From Bosea sp. 29B (lineage in GTDB: Bacteria > Pseudomonadota > Alphaproteobacteria > Rhizobiales > Beijerinckiaceae), in contig NZ_LR733817.1 in the NCBI RefSeq assembly GCF_902506165.1, forward strand, positions 124,001-188,000: 64,000 bases of DNA. The letters are read 5' to 3'. How positions within the stretch are numbered: the stretch's first letter is position 1; each line of letters begins with the position of its first letter. The notes beneath the pieces were generated by a model. The model had not been told where the DNA came from, searched no databases, and saw only the letters and a list, made by a program, of their open reading frames with translations. This document shows, one piece after another, positions 55,210 through 63,172 of the stretch. Position numbers and translations under genes: made by a program.

Positions 55210-55553
55210 GTCACGTCCCCAATTTCGCCCCGAGGCCAGCGATCCCGTTCATTCCCCCAGAACCCTCGTGGCCCTGGAGACGAACGCTTGCCCGATGAAA
55301 CGCCACGCGACACGCTACGGGGAAATGGTTAACAAACCCTGATTCCCGGGCGCAAGCGCTTCTTGGCAGAAGGTTGACGATCCTTGTCGAGGTGAGTCGA
55401 ATTTGACACGGATCGTTCGAGCTTCGGCCGCGAAAGCACCTTTCGCGTAAGCTCGCGTCGAGGAAAACAGGCGTTAATCGCCCGGCTCTCCGACGCAGCT
55501 TCGAAACGTAGTGTTAATCACTCGGGTAAACGAAAGGTTTACGGCAGCGAATC
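55210..55553. other. Shared upstream region of ctrA and fliI
   Basis: A 344-base gap with no credible gene. It contains ATGGTTAAC (55325-55333), GATTC (55341) and GAGTC (55394) as candidate CcrM sites, a TTAATC near 55514 and an inverted repeat GTAAAC-GAAAG-GTTTAC (55526-55542) twelve bases before the fliI ATG. Divergent promoters for ctrA and fliI must lie here; their exact boxes are not decided. Confidence 0.6.
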
Positions 55554-56894
55554 ATGAACGGCGCACGACCAGGCCAAGACCGGTTATCCACACTCGCCAC
55601 CATGATCGGCGAGCTCGATGCGACGTCCGTCTATGGCCGCGTCACCGCCGTGCGTGGCCTGCTCGTCGAAGTCTCCGGCCCGATCGCGGCGATGAGCCTT
55701 GGCGGCCGGGTCGGCATCGAGATCGCGGCCGGCGTCCGTGTCCCCTGCGAGGTCATCGGCTTTTCTGGCGAGAAGGCGCTGGTCATGCCTTTTGGCGGGC
55801 TCGACGGCGTCCGCCGCGGCTGTCCTGCCTATGTCGACCGCACCGTCGCCGGCCTGCGCCCGACCATGGCCTGGCTCGGCCGCGTCGTCGATGCGCTGGG
55901 CCGGCCGGTCGATGGCGGCTCGCCCCTGCCGCAGGGCGAGCTCACCATTCCCTTCCGCAATGATCCGCCGCCGGCCCATTCTCGCCGCCGCGTCGGCCCG
56001 CCGCTCGACCTCGGCGTGCGCGCCCTCAACACCTTCCTGACCTGCTGCCTCGGCCAGCGCATGGGCATCTTCGCCGGCTCCGGCGTCGGAAAATCGGTGC
56101 TTTTGTCGATGCTGGCGCGTTATGCGCGTGCCGACGTCAATATCATCGGCCTCGTCGGCGAGCGCGGCCGCGAGGTCCAGGAGTTCCTGCAGGATGATCT
56201 CGGGCCGGATGGGCTTGCCCGCTCGATCGTCGTCGTCGCGACCTCGGACGAGCCGGCGCTGATGCGCAAGCAGGCGGCGCTGACCACGCTGACCCTCGCC
56301 GAATTCTTCCGCGACCAGGGCCTGCAGGTGATGTGCCTGATGGATTCGGTCACGCGCTTTGCCATGGCGATGCGCGAGATCGGACTCGCTGGCGGCGAGC
56401 CGCCTACGACCAAAGGCTATACCCCGACCGTCTTCGCCGAACTGCCGCGCCTGCTCGAGCGGGCTGGCCCCGGCACCGGCGACGGCGCGATCACCGGCCT
56501 CTTCACCGTTCTGGTCGACGGCGGCGACCATGACGAGCCGGTCGCCGACGCGGTTCGCGGCATCCTCGACGGCCATATCGTCATGGAGCGCTCGATCGCC
56601 GAGCGCGGCCGCTATCCGGCGGTCAACATCCTGAAATCGGTGTCGCGCACCATGCCGCGCTCCTGCGACCCACTCTATTATCCGGTCGTGCAGAAGGCGC
56701 GTGCCACGCTCGCCACCTATGCCGACATGGAGGAACTGATTCGGCTCGGCGCCTATCGCCAGGGCGCCTCCGCCGAGGTCGACGAGGCGATCCGGCTCAA
56801 TCCCGAGCTCGAAGCCTTCCTGAAACAGGCCAAGGACGAAGCGACGCCGCTGGGCGACGGCTATGCCCGGCTCGCCCGAATCATGGGGATGTGA
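55554..56894 (+). CDS. fliI: Flagellar export ATPase
   Basis: The F1-like ATPase of the flagellar type III secretion apparatus, 446 residues. Walker A is [15 protein letters not shown], Walker B region [21 protein letters not shown], and [10 protein letters not shown] is the family motif; [19 protein letters not shown] follows. The N terminus is a small beta domain that binds export partners. It is divergent from ctrA. Its usual partner fliJ lies 2.1 kb downstream, beyond two minus-strand genes. Confidence 0.95.
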   Translation: MNGARPGQDRLSTLATMIGELDATSVYGRVTAVRGLLVEVSGPIAAMSLGGRVGIEIAAGVRVPCEVIGFSGEKALVMPFGGLDGVRRGCPAYVDRTVAGLRPTMAWLGRVVDALGRPVDGGSPLPQGELTIPFRNDPPPAHSRRRVGPPLDLGVRALNTFLTCCLGQRMGIFAGSGVGKSVLLSMLARYARADVNIIGLVGERGREVQEFLQDDLGPDGLARSIVVVATSDEPALMRKQAALTTLTLAEFFRDQGLQVMCLMDSVTRFAMAMREIGLAGGEPPTTKGYTPTVFAELPRLLERAGPGTGDGAITGLFTVLVDGGDHDEPVADAVRGILDGHIVMERSIAERGRYPAVNILKSVSRTMPRSCDPLYYPVVQKARATLATYADMEELIRLGAYRQGASAEVDEAIRLNPELEAFLKQAKDEATPLGDGYARLARIMGM

Positions 56895-56900
56895 GCGGCG

Positions 56901-57479
56901 CTACAGCGTCCCGACATGGTCGAGCAGCGCCAGCGCCGCAGGTGAAGCCCAGTCCGCCTCGCCGAGCATGTAGCCGCGCACGCCGCCGCGCCGATCCGTA
57001 ACGTAGATCACCGGCAATCCTTCAGCGGTCGACAATGGTTGCCCTGCCCCCGATCCGGCGATGACCTTGCCGCCGCGATCATGGAAGACCGGCAGTCGCT
57101 TGACGCCGACGCGCTTGAGATAATCCCGGACATGCGGAAGCTCGCGCTCGTCGGTGCTGATCGAGACGATCTCGACGTCTTGGGCCCGGAAATCGGCGAG
57201 TTGCCGCTCGAAGCGCGGCAAGGTGATTCGGCAGACCGGGCACCATGTCGCCCAGAGATAGATCAGGTTGACCTTGCCCGGCACCGGCCTTGCGATGGCG
57301 GGCCTGCCGTCGAGACCCTGCAGGGTGAGCGGCGCCATCGGCTCGACCGGATCGAGCTCGATGAACTGGTAGCGCGCCGTCCGGAATTGCGGCAGCCGCG
57401 CCTGCGCCAAACCCGGCCCTGCGAGCAATCCGAGCGAGGTCTGCAAAGCGAGGCGACGGGTCATCGAACGGGAAAGCAT
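56901..57479 (-). CDS. Thioredoxin-fold exported protein (TlpA-like)
   Basis: A protein of 192 residues from ATG 57479, with a Tat-like signal (SMTRRLALQTSLGLLAGPGLAQA). The active site is WATWCPVCR in a Trx fold, followed by VEIVSISTDE and the cis-Pro region GLPVIYVTDRRG. It should reduce disulfides in the periplasm, for example during cytochrome c maturation. ATG 57464 (MTRRLAL) is equally possible. It lies in the block between fliI and fliJ on the opposite strand. Confidence 0.85.
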   Translation of the reverse strand: MLSRSMTRRLALQTSLGLLAGPGLAQARLPQFRTARYQFIELDPVEPMAPLTLQGLDGRPAIARPVPGKVNLIYLWATWCPVCRITLPRFERQLADFRAQDVEIVSISTDERELPHVRDYLKRVGVKRLPVFHDRGGKVIAGSGAGQPLSTAEGLPVIYVTDRRGGVRGYMLGEADWASPAALALLDHVGTL

Positions 57480-57593
57480 TTGATCTTGTGCTGGCACTCG
57501 TCTGGAAGGGTAGCGTGATAGGCTGGAGCGCGCTCCGCGCCCACGCACGATCGCGTCAATGGCGCAGCCAACCATGTCGCTTGCGAGGCGAGA

Positions 57594-58898
57594 TCAACTC
57601 CGCAGCCGCCGAACCAGCGTGATCATGGCCAGCAGAGCAAGGCTCTGGATCGCAGCCGACACCATGAGCGTGCCGGATGCTCCCAATCGCTCGATCATCA
57701 GCGCGAACAGCAGCGGCGCGGCGGCGAAAGTCAGGTTCTGCGGCACGGTCAGGCGGCCGAGCATCTCACCGAAGCCTTTGCGGCCGAACAAGGAAAGCGG
57801 CAGGGTCGCACGCGCAACGGCGATCACGCCCATCGCGGCGTTGAACAGCATGACGAAGACGATCGCGACTGTGCTCGATCCCGGCGCCAGCGACAGCAGC
57901 AGGCAGGCTATCGGTCCAAATATGAGCCCCGCCAGCGCCACCTTCTCGACCGGAAGGCGCTCGCCCGCCACCGCGTCGACGGCTCGGGCCACCATCGTGG
58001 CCGGACCGCTCAGCGAAGCGATCATCACCGCGGTCGCGCCTGATATTCCCGCACCCTGCATCAACCCGATGATGTGCAGCGGCAGTCCCCAGGAGACGAG
58101 CCCGCTCGCCGAGAAGCTCAGCGCCAGCAGCCAGAAGATCGGCCGCCGCTGCCCGGGCGGCACCCTGCCCTGCTCCTCGACCGGCGCAGCGGCTGGGCCG
58201 GGGTCGGCCAATGGCTTGGCACGGTAGGCCGGGATCGCCAGATGGATCGGCAGCACGATCACGAGCTGGATCGCGGCGAACACGAGAAGGCAGGCTCGCC
58301 AGCCATAATCGGCGCTGAGCCAGGCGGCCAGCGGCCAGAACACGCTGGAGGCGAGCCCGGTCACCAGCATCATCAACCCGATGACACGGCGCGTACGCTC
58401 GCCCATCAATTGCGCCACCGTGACGTTGCCGGTGTTGGCAAGCTGCATCGCATGGCCGACGCCGATCACGAGCCAGGTCGCAAGATAGCTGATCGGCCCT
58501 TGCACCAGTGCCAGCAATGCCAGCCCCAGCGCCGAGATCAGCGCGCCCAGCGCCATGACCTGGCGCGTGCCGCGACGATCGAGATGGCGCCCGAGCAGGG
58601 GCGAGATCAACGCTCCGATCACCAGCAGGATAGTGATGCCGCCAAAAACAATTGTCGGGCTGAGGCCGATATCGCGCTCGAGATAGGCCGCCAGCACCGA
58701 GGGCGAGTAATAGATCGAGCCCCAGCCGATGATCCGCGTCAGGGCGAGGCCGGCCAGCAGCAGGCTGTGTTCGGGGAGGCGGCGCGAGGCGGGCAAGGAC
58801 GTGTCCGGCGCGCCGGCATGCGCGCCCCTTGTTTTGATTCGCTTGAGATTAGCGCGTGCCGTGCTCCGCCGGCAGAGCACGGCACGCACCCTTCGCAT
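57594..58898 (-). CDS. Major facilitator superfamily transporter
   Basis: A 434-residue transporter with 12 predicted helices after a basic N terminus. The A-like loop is GRHLDRRGTRQVMALG between helices 2 and 3. The helix 1 region ALTRIIGWGSIYYSPSVLAAYLERDIGLS recalls a subgroup of small-acid or unknown-substrate carriers. The first 25 codons overlap a perfect 13-base inverted repeat (58854-58887), so the real start may be different. It lies in the block that splits fliI from fliJ. Confidence 0.85.
   Translation of the reverse strand: MRRVRAVLCRRSTARANLKRIKTRGAHAGAPDTSLPASRRLPEHSLLLAGLALTRIIGWGSIYYSPSVLAAYLERDIGLSPTIVFGGITILLVIGALISPLLGRHLDRRGTRQVMALGALISALGLALLALVQGPISYLATWLVIGVGHAMQLANTGNVTVAQLMGERTRRVIGLMMLVTGLASSVFWPLAAWLSADYGWRACLLVFAAIQLVIVLPIHLAIPAYRAKPLADPGPAAAPVEEQGRVPPGQRRPIFWLLALSFSASGLVSWGLPLHIIGLMQGAGISGATAVMIASLSGPATMVARAVDAVAGERLPVEKVALAGLIFGPIACLLLSLAPGSSTVAIVFVMLFNAAMGVIAVARATLPLSLFGRKGFGEMLGRLTVPQNLTFAAAPLLFALMIERLGASGTLMVSAAIQSLALLAMITLVRRLRS
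58854..58887. repeat. Perfect 13-base inverted repeat at the MFS 5' end
   Basis: Arms 58854-58866 and 58875-58887 match fully with an eight-base loop. It lies over the first codons of the MFS gene and about 145 bases before fliJ, at one edge of the two-gene block between fliI and fliJ. Confidence 0.7.
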
Positions 58899-59032
58899 GC
58901 ATCGAAAGCGAACGATCCTGGTAAGGAACGATCAACCTCCTTGCCCCATTGTACTTTTCGTCTCGCGGAGTGTTCCGGCGGCGAGCCGAGGGGTCGGCGC
59001 ACTGCCATGCGTAATCAGGAGTTCGGCACGAC

Positions 59033-59437
59033 ATGAAGTCGCGAGAGACCCTTTTGCGTCTCAAACGCTTCCAGGTGGACGAGAAGCGCCGCCGGGTAAG
59101 CCAGATTGAGATGATGATCGCGGAATTCAACCGTATGGCTGGAGATCTCGACCGAGAGATCCAGAATGAAGAGACGCGCGCCGGCATTTCCGATCCGGCC
59201 CATTTCGCCTATCCGACCTATGCCAAAGCGGCGCTCGGCCGTCGCGACAACCTGCGCCAGTCCGCCGACAACCTGCAGGGCCAGCTCGACGAGGCCAAGG
59301 GCGAACTGCAGGAAGCCTTCGAGGACATGAAGAAGGTCGAGATCCTCGACGATCGCGAGCGCGCCTCCGAGCGTGCCGCCGAGGCCGCCCGCGACCAGGC
59401 GATGATGGACTCGATCGGCCTGCGTACGCGGGCCTGA
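59033..59437 (+). CDS. fliJ: Flagellar export protein FliJ
   Basis: A 134-residue all-helical coiled coil that assists FliI in export of flagellar proteins. The start MKSRETLLRLKRFQVDEKRR matches FliJ N termini, and the rest is a heptad-rich hairpin (IAEFNRMAGDLDREIQNEE, then SADNLQGQLDEAKGELQEAF). AGGAG lies some 11 bases upstream. It is alone here, since the fliI stop is over 2 kb away on the same strand, so it needs its own promoter in the 134-base gap behind the MFS gene. Confidence 0.88.
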   Translation: MKSRETLLRLKRFQVDEKRRRVSQIEMMIAEFNRMAGDLDREIQNEETRAGISDPAHFAYPTYAKAALGRRDNLRQSADNLQGQLDEAKGELQEAFEDMKKVEILDDRERASERAAEAARDQAMMDSIGLRTRA

Positions 59438-59449
59438 GGGCCAGCCCTC

Positions 59450-60064
59450 TTATTCGATCACCGGACAATGCGGGACGGCGCTGCGTGGCATCGCCCCGCC
59501 GAGGCGCGGATCGTCGACGACCTCGACCCCGCGCCTGAACGCCGAAAAACCTGAACGCTGGTAGAATTCGACTGCGCCCTGATGGTCGAGCGTGCAGGTG
59601 TGCACCCAGAAGCGGCCGATCGGCCTGCCCCAAGCGCGCTCCAGCGCCCGGTTCATCAGCCAGCGCCCTGCTCCCTTGCCGACGACGCTCTCGTCGAGGC
59701 CGAAGAAAGCAAGCTCGCCCTCGCCTTCCACCCGGAAATCGAGCTCGAGCAGGCCGACATCGCGCCCGCCGAAGCGGACCGCGAAGAACTCGACCAGCGG
59801 ATCGGCCAGGATTGCCTGCAGCTCGGCCACCGGCTTCACCAGCCGGCTGAACCACATCCAGCGCTCGCCGAGCAGGCGATAGACGGCCAGATAGCGCGCC
59901 ACGTCATCGCGCCCGATCTCCTCGAGCGAGAAGCCCTCGACACCTGGCGGGTCGGCCCGTCGCTCCGGCGCGGAAAACATCTCGAGCGAGGTCACGATCG
60001 CGGCGATCTTGCCGGCGGGCAGATCGGTGGTGCCGTTCAGGCTGATGGCGAAGGTCTCGGACAT
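59450..60064 (-). CDS. GNAT family N-acetyltransferase
   Basis: A 204-residue acetyltransferase from the chosen start MSETFAISLNGT. The acetyl-CoA segment is ESVVGKGAGRWLMNRALERAWG, followed by VHTCTLDHQGAVEFYQRSGF. A start 14 codons upstream (60106) is possible. It lies between fliJ and a TetR gene and converges on fliJ. Substrate unknown. Confidence 0.85.
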   Translation of the reverse strand: MSETFAISLNGTTDLPAGKIAAIVTSLEMFSAPERRADPPGVEGFSLEEIGRDDVARYLAVYRLLGERWMWFSRLVKPVAELQAILADPLVEFFAVRFGGRDVGLLELDFRVEGEGELAFFGLDESVVGKGAGRWLMNRALERAWGRPIGRFWVHTCTLDHQGAVEFYQRSGFSAFRRGVEVVDDPRLGGAMPRSAVPHCPVIE

Positions 60065-60121
60065 GGGCTTGGGCGCGGCTTCCTGCATCGGCAGCCGCAT
60101 CGGCACGGCTGCACCCTTCTG

Positions 60122-60748
60122 CTACCGCTTGGCGCCAATTCCGTCGAGCAGGGTCGTGATGGCCAAAGCCGCGACTTGCTCGCTGCTGGCGCCGCTGGCC
60201 CGCATCCATTCCGGCACGCGGTTCAGCCCGCCGAGGAAATACGGCACCAGCAGCTGCAGATCCTGCCCATTCGCAGCTTCTCCACTGGCCACGCCGCCGG
60301 CGAAGAGATCGTGCCAGAGCTGGGCGTATTTCTCGCGCATCTTGCGGCTGCGCCGCTTGATGATCGGCGGCAGGTGCTCGTAGACGTGCATGTACTTCTG
60401 GTCCTTGCCGACCAGGCTCGAAACATGCACCCCGACCGCCGCGGACAGCCGGTCTACGAACGGAGCCTCCTTCGGCAGGCCGCGCATCGTCTCCGCCAGG
60501 CGAGCATAGAGCGTCTCGATGCCCTGGTTGAGGATTTCCTCGACGATCTCGTCCTTCGACCTGAAATGGTAATAGAGGCTGCCGGCCTTCATATCGACGA
60601 GCGCAGCCACCGCCCGCATTGTGCAGGCGTCATAGCCCTCTCGCACGATGATCTCCGCCGCCGCGTCGAGGATCTCGTCCCGCATCGTCCTTTGCTTCGT
60701 CGTCGCCGAACCGGCCGCCACCGGCTTTCCCGCATTGCGCGCTTTCAT
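60122..60748 (-). CDS. TetR family transcription regulator
   Basis: A TetR repressor of 208 residues from Met 60748. The DNA-binding part is RDEILDAAAEIIVREGYDACTMRAVAALVDMKAGSLYYHF with the helix-turn-helix near residues 35-60; the C-terminal ligand domain is YMHVYEHLPPIIKRR...YFLGGLNRVPEWMR. An upstream ATG (60838) gives an unlikely glycine-rich leader. Small palindromes at 60862-60875 and 60925-60940 in the region upstream could be its operator. The likely target is itself or a nearby gene. Confidence 0.87.
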   Translation of the reverse strand: MKARNAGKPVAAGSATTKQRTMRDEILDAAAEIIVREGYDACTMRAVAALVDMKAGSLYYHFRSKDEIVEEILNQGIETLYARLAETMRGLPKEAPFVDRLSAAVGVHVSSLVGKDQKYMHVYEHLPPIIKRRSRKMREKYAQLWHDLFAGGVASGEAANGQDLQLLVPYFLGGLNRVPEWMRASGASSEQVAALAITTLLDGIGAKR

Positions 60749-61084
60749 CCTGGATCCGCCCGTCCCCAGCATTCGCGACGACCCGCCCCCTTTCGGGTCG
60801 ACCATGCGTCCATCCCGGAAGCGCATGATTGCCGTCACTACTTTCCCTTGCGCCGAGGATCAAGGTGACAACCTTTCCGTTCAAGCTGAAATTCCATAGT
60901 CATCGCGTAAATATTAAACCGAACGATAGTTTGATCTATCTTGCCGCGAGGATTTCCGGCCAGCTTTTCAGCGCCGAAATCCTCGCTGCGCGATCGCGTT
61001 CAGCGGAACGCCCTGAGCATGATGAATTGACCGCCGGAACAACGCCGGCGTTGCATGGGCCGCATAGCCGTGGGGCCCGACGCG
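60749..61084. other. Gene-poor region upstream of the TetR gene
   Basis: 336 bases without a reliable gene. It is unusually AT-rich around 60900-60945. Inverted repeats: AAGGT-GACA-ACCTT (60862-60875), GATAG-TTTGAT-CTATC (60925-60940) and a perfect 11-base stem GCGAGGATTTC/GAAATCCTCGC (60946-60956, 60976-60986) with a 19-base loop. The TetR promoter should be here. Confidence 0.55.
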
Positions 61085-61300
61085 TCAGCGCTTGCCGGCG
61101 ACGTCCTCGCGCTGGTGCTTGCCTGCAGCCAGGCCGTCGGGGTCATCCGGCTCGTAAGGGGCATGTGGCCCGGTCGGGTGGGCGGAGCGGGGATTGGGGC
61201 CCGCCCGCCGCTGCTCAGGCGCGCCGGACTGGCCGGGGCGCGGTGCAGTCACGAAAGCAGCGGGGGTATCGGTCAGGCGATTCTCGCGCTTGTTCGACAT
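61085..61300 (-). CDS. Small proline- and charge-rich protein
   Basis: A possible 71-residue protein: MSNKRENRLTDTPAAFVT at the start, a Pro/Gly-rich middle (GAPEQRRAGPNPRS, PTGPHAPYEPDDPDG) and a charged tail. It looks disordered. GAGAGGATC lies about nine bases before the ATG. A similar small protein type occurs in related bacteria as I recall. It may be real or a chance frame in GC-rich DNA. Confidence 0.5.
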   Translation of the reverse strand: MSNKRENRLTDTPAAFVTAPRPGQSGAPEQRRAGPNPRSAHPTGPHAPYEPDDPDGLAAGKHQREDVAGKR

Positions 61301-61357
61301 GAGGCGATCCTCTCGGGGAGAGAACCGCCTCGTGCCTCATGAGTTCCACCGTGCAGG

Positions 61358-62152
61358 CTAGCCCGCCATGGCTGCGTCGACATGCAGCGCAAAGCCGCGC
61401 GCCTCCGGCTCGCCCAGCTCGGGTCGCAAGGTCATCGCCGGGATCAGGTAGTCGCCGAAATTCTGGCGGCGATAGCGGATCGGCGCAGTCGTCTCCAATG
61501 TCCGCATGCGCTCGCGCAGTTGCTCGGCTGCCCATTCGAAATCCGCCTCCTTAAAGCGATCGACCCGGTAGACGACGTGAGGCGGCAGCACCTCGTAGCC
61601 GGGATAGTAGAGGATGCCGTGATTGATCGGGAACAGCAGGTCCTCGATCGGCCCGTTGATGCCGCGCTGCGAGTAGTGCTCCTCCCAGCCGCCGGCGGTG
61701 ACGAGCAGCATGGCCCGCTTGCCCGCCAGCGTGCCCTCGCCGAAGCGATTGCCCCAGCGCTTGTCGCTGTGCTCGCCGACGCCATAGGCGAAACCATAGG
61801 CAAAGACCCGGTCGACCCAGCCCTTGAGGATCGCCGGCATCGTGTACCACCACAGCGGAAACTGCAGGATCAGCGTGTCGGCCCAGAGCAGCTTCTCGAT
61901 CTCGGCCTTGACGTCAGCGGTCAACGTACCCTCGCCGAAGGCCTGCTTCGAGGCGGCGCCGGCAGCGAAACGCTCACCGTCCGGCCAGCTCGGGAAATCG
62001 GCGCGATCGACCTCAGACTTCCAGCCTTCGGCGTAGAGATCACTGACGCGAACCTCATGGCCCCGGGCTTCCAGTTCGGCAACGGCGACATCGCGCAGCG
62101 CGCCATTGAGCGAGCGGCATTCGGGATGGGCGAAAACAAGCAGGACCTTCAT
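61358..62152 (-). CDS. NAD(P)H:quinone oxidoreductase, flavodoxin fold
   Basis: A 264-residue flavoprotein of the NQO1/MdaB-like type. FAHPECRSLNGALRDVAV near the N terminus is the FMN/FAD phosphate site, LILQFPLWWYTMPAILKGWVDRVF is the signature that separates the family from WrbA, and VTAGGWEEHYSQRGINGPI lies near the isoalloxazine. It probably reduces quinones by two electrons. It is divergent from a LysR regulator with a 92-base gap, a classic regulator-target pair. Confidence 0.9.
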   Translation of the reverse strand: MKVLLVFAHPECRSLNGALRDVAVAELEARGHEVRVSDLYAEGWKSEVDRADFPSWPDGERFAAGAASKQAFGEGTLTADVKAEIEKLLWADTLILQFPLWWYTMPAILKGWVDRVFAYGFAYGVGEHSDKRWGNRFGEGTLAGKRAMLLVTAGGWEEHYSQRGINGPIEDLLFPINHGILYYPGYEVLPPHVVYRVDRFKEADFEWAAEQLRERMRTLETTAPIRYRRQNFGDYLIPAMTLRPELGEPEARGFALHVDAAMAG

Positions 62153-62227
62153 GGCGGAGCCTTTCCGAGAGGATGAGGCTTTCCAGCTAGGCGCTGTTCC
62201 GCTTCTGCACTATAACGGCGCAATGGA

Positions 62228-62233
62228 TATAAT
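62228..62233 (+). promoter_or_regulatory. Possible -10 box for the LysR gene
   Basis: TATAAT lies eleven bases before the LysR ATG, and no Shine-Dalgarno sequence is seen. If used, the message would be nearly leaderless. The -35 side is weak, so this is uncertain. Confidence 0.3.
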
Positions 62234-62244
62234 CATGCCGTTTC

Positions 62245-63165
62245 ATGGATAAATCAGACATCACGCTGGAACGCATGCGCAGCTTCGTCCGTGTCGCCGA
62301 GCGCGGCAGCCTGTCGGCGGTGGCGCGCGAGCTCGGTCTCGGCCAATCCTCGGTGACGCGGCATCTCAACGAGCTGGAAGACGCGCTCGGCATCGCCCTG
62401 CTCAGCCGCACGACACGGCGGGTGACGCTGACCGAGGAAGGCAGCCGCTACTATCAGAATTGCCTCGCCATCCTGCGCCTGGTCGAGCAGGCCAGCGACG
62501 AGGCCCGCAGCGCCGGTGACGCCCCTGCCGGCACGGTGCGTCTCTCCTGCACCGCCTCTTTCGGTGTCCTGCATGTCACGCGGCTGCTCTTCGCCTTCCA
62601 GGATCGGCACCCTGGGATCGATATCGACCTCAGCCTCAGCGACGAGCGCATCGACCTCGTCCGCGAGGGCATCGACATCGCCATCCGCCTTGGCCCGCTC
62701 GCCGACAGCACGCTGAAGCTGCGACCTCTCGGCCGATCGCAAAGGCTGTTCGTCGCCGCGCCGCATTATCTGGCCCGGCATGGCATCCCGACCTCAGCGG
62801 ACGAGCTCGCCAGGCATCAGGGCATCCGCATGACGAACGTCGCCGGCAGCGCCATGCTCGCCTTCGCGGGCAAAGCCGGAGAGCATTACAGCGTCCCGTT
62901 CGACGGGCGATTGCGGGTCGATCATGGCCTGGCCGTGCGCGAGGCGCTGCTCGCCGGCCGCGGCATCGCGCCCACCCATCGCTGGCTCGTCGACGATCTG
63001 CTTGCCTCCGGCCAGCTGGAGCCGATCCTGACCGATTACACCCTGCCGAGCGTGCCGCTCAGCATGCTGATCGTCCCGGAGCGGGCGGCCGTGGCCCGCG
63101 TCCGTCTGCTGATCGATTTCCTGGCAGCGGAGATCGCCACGCTCCCCGGCATGGCGCCGACCTGA
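62245..63165 (+). CDS. LysR family transcription regulator
   Basis: A 306-residue regulator with the N-terminal winged helix (MRSFVRVAERGSLSAVARELGLGQSSVTRHLNELE) and a periplasmic-binding-protein-like effector domain. The sequence belongs to the CrgA/DsdC-like subgroup (SLSDERIDLVREGIDIAIRLG). It is divergent from the quinone reductase, which it most likely controls, perhaps in response to a quinone or electrophile. Confidence 0.92.
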   Translation: MDKSDITLERMRSFVRVAERGSLSAVARELGLGQSSVTRHLNELEDALGIALLSRTTRRVTLTEEGSRYYQNCLAILRLVEQASDEARSAGDAPAGTVRLSCTASFGVLHVTRLLFAFQDRHPGIDIDLSLSDERIDLVREGIDIAIRLGPLADSTLKLRPLGRSQRLFVAAPHYLARHGIPTSADELARHQGIRMTNVAGSAMLAFAGKAGEHYSVPFDGRLRVDHGLAVREALLAGRGIAPTHRWLVDDLLASGQLEPILTDYTLPSVPLSMLIVPERAAVARVRLLIDFLAAEIATLPGMAPT

Positions 63166-63172
63166 AGCCTGC

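Noticed and set aside
60829..61302. Plus-strand frame of 157 codons upstream of the quinone reductase
   Set aside because: Composition changes abruptly along the frame, no ribosome site or domain is visible, and it overlaps the better small minus-strand frame.
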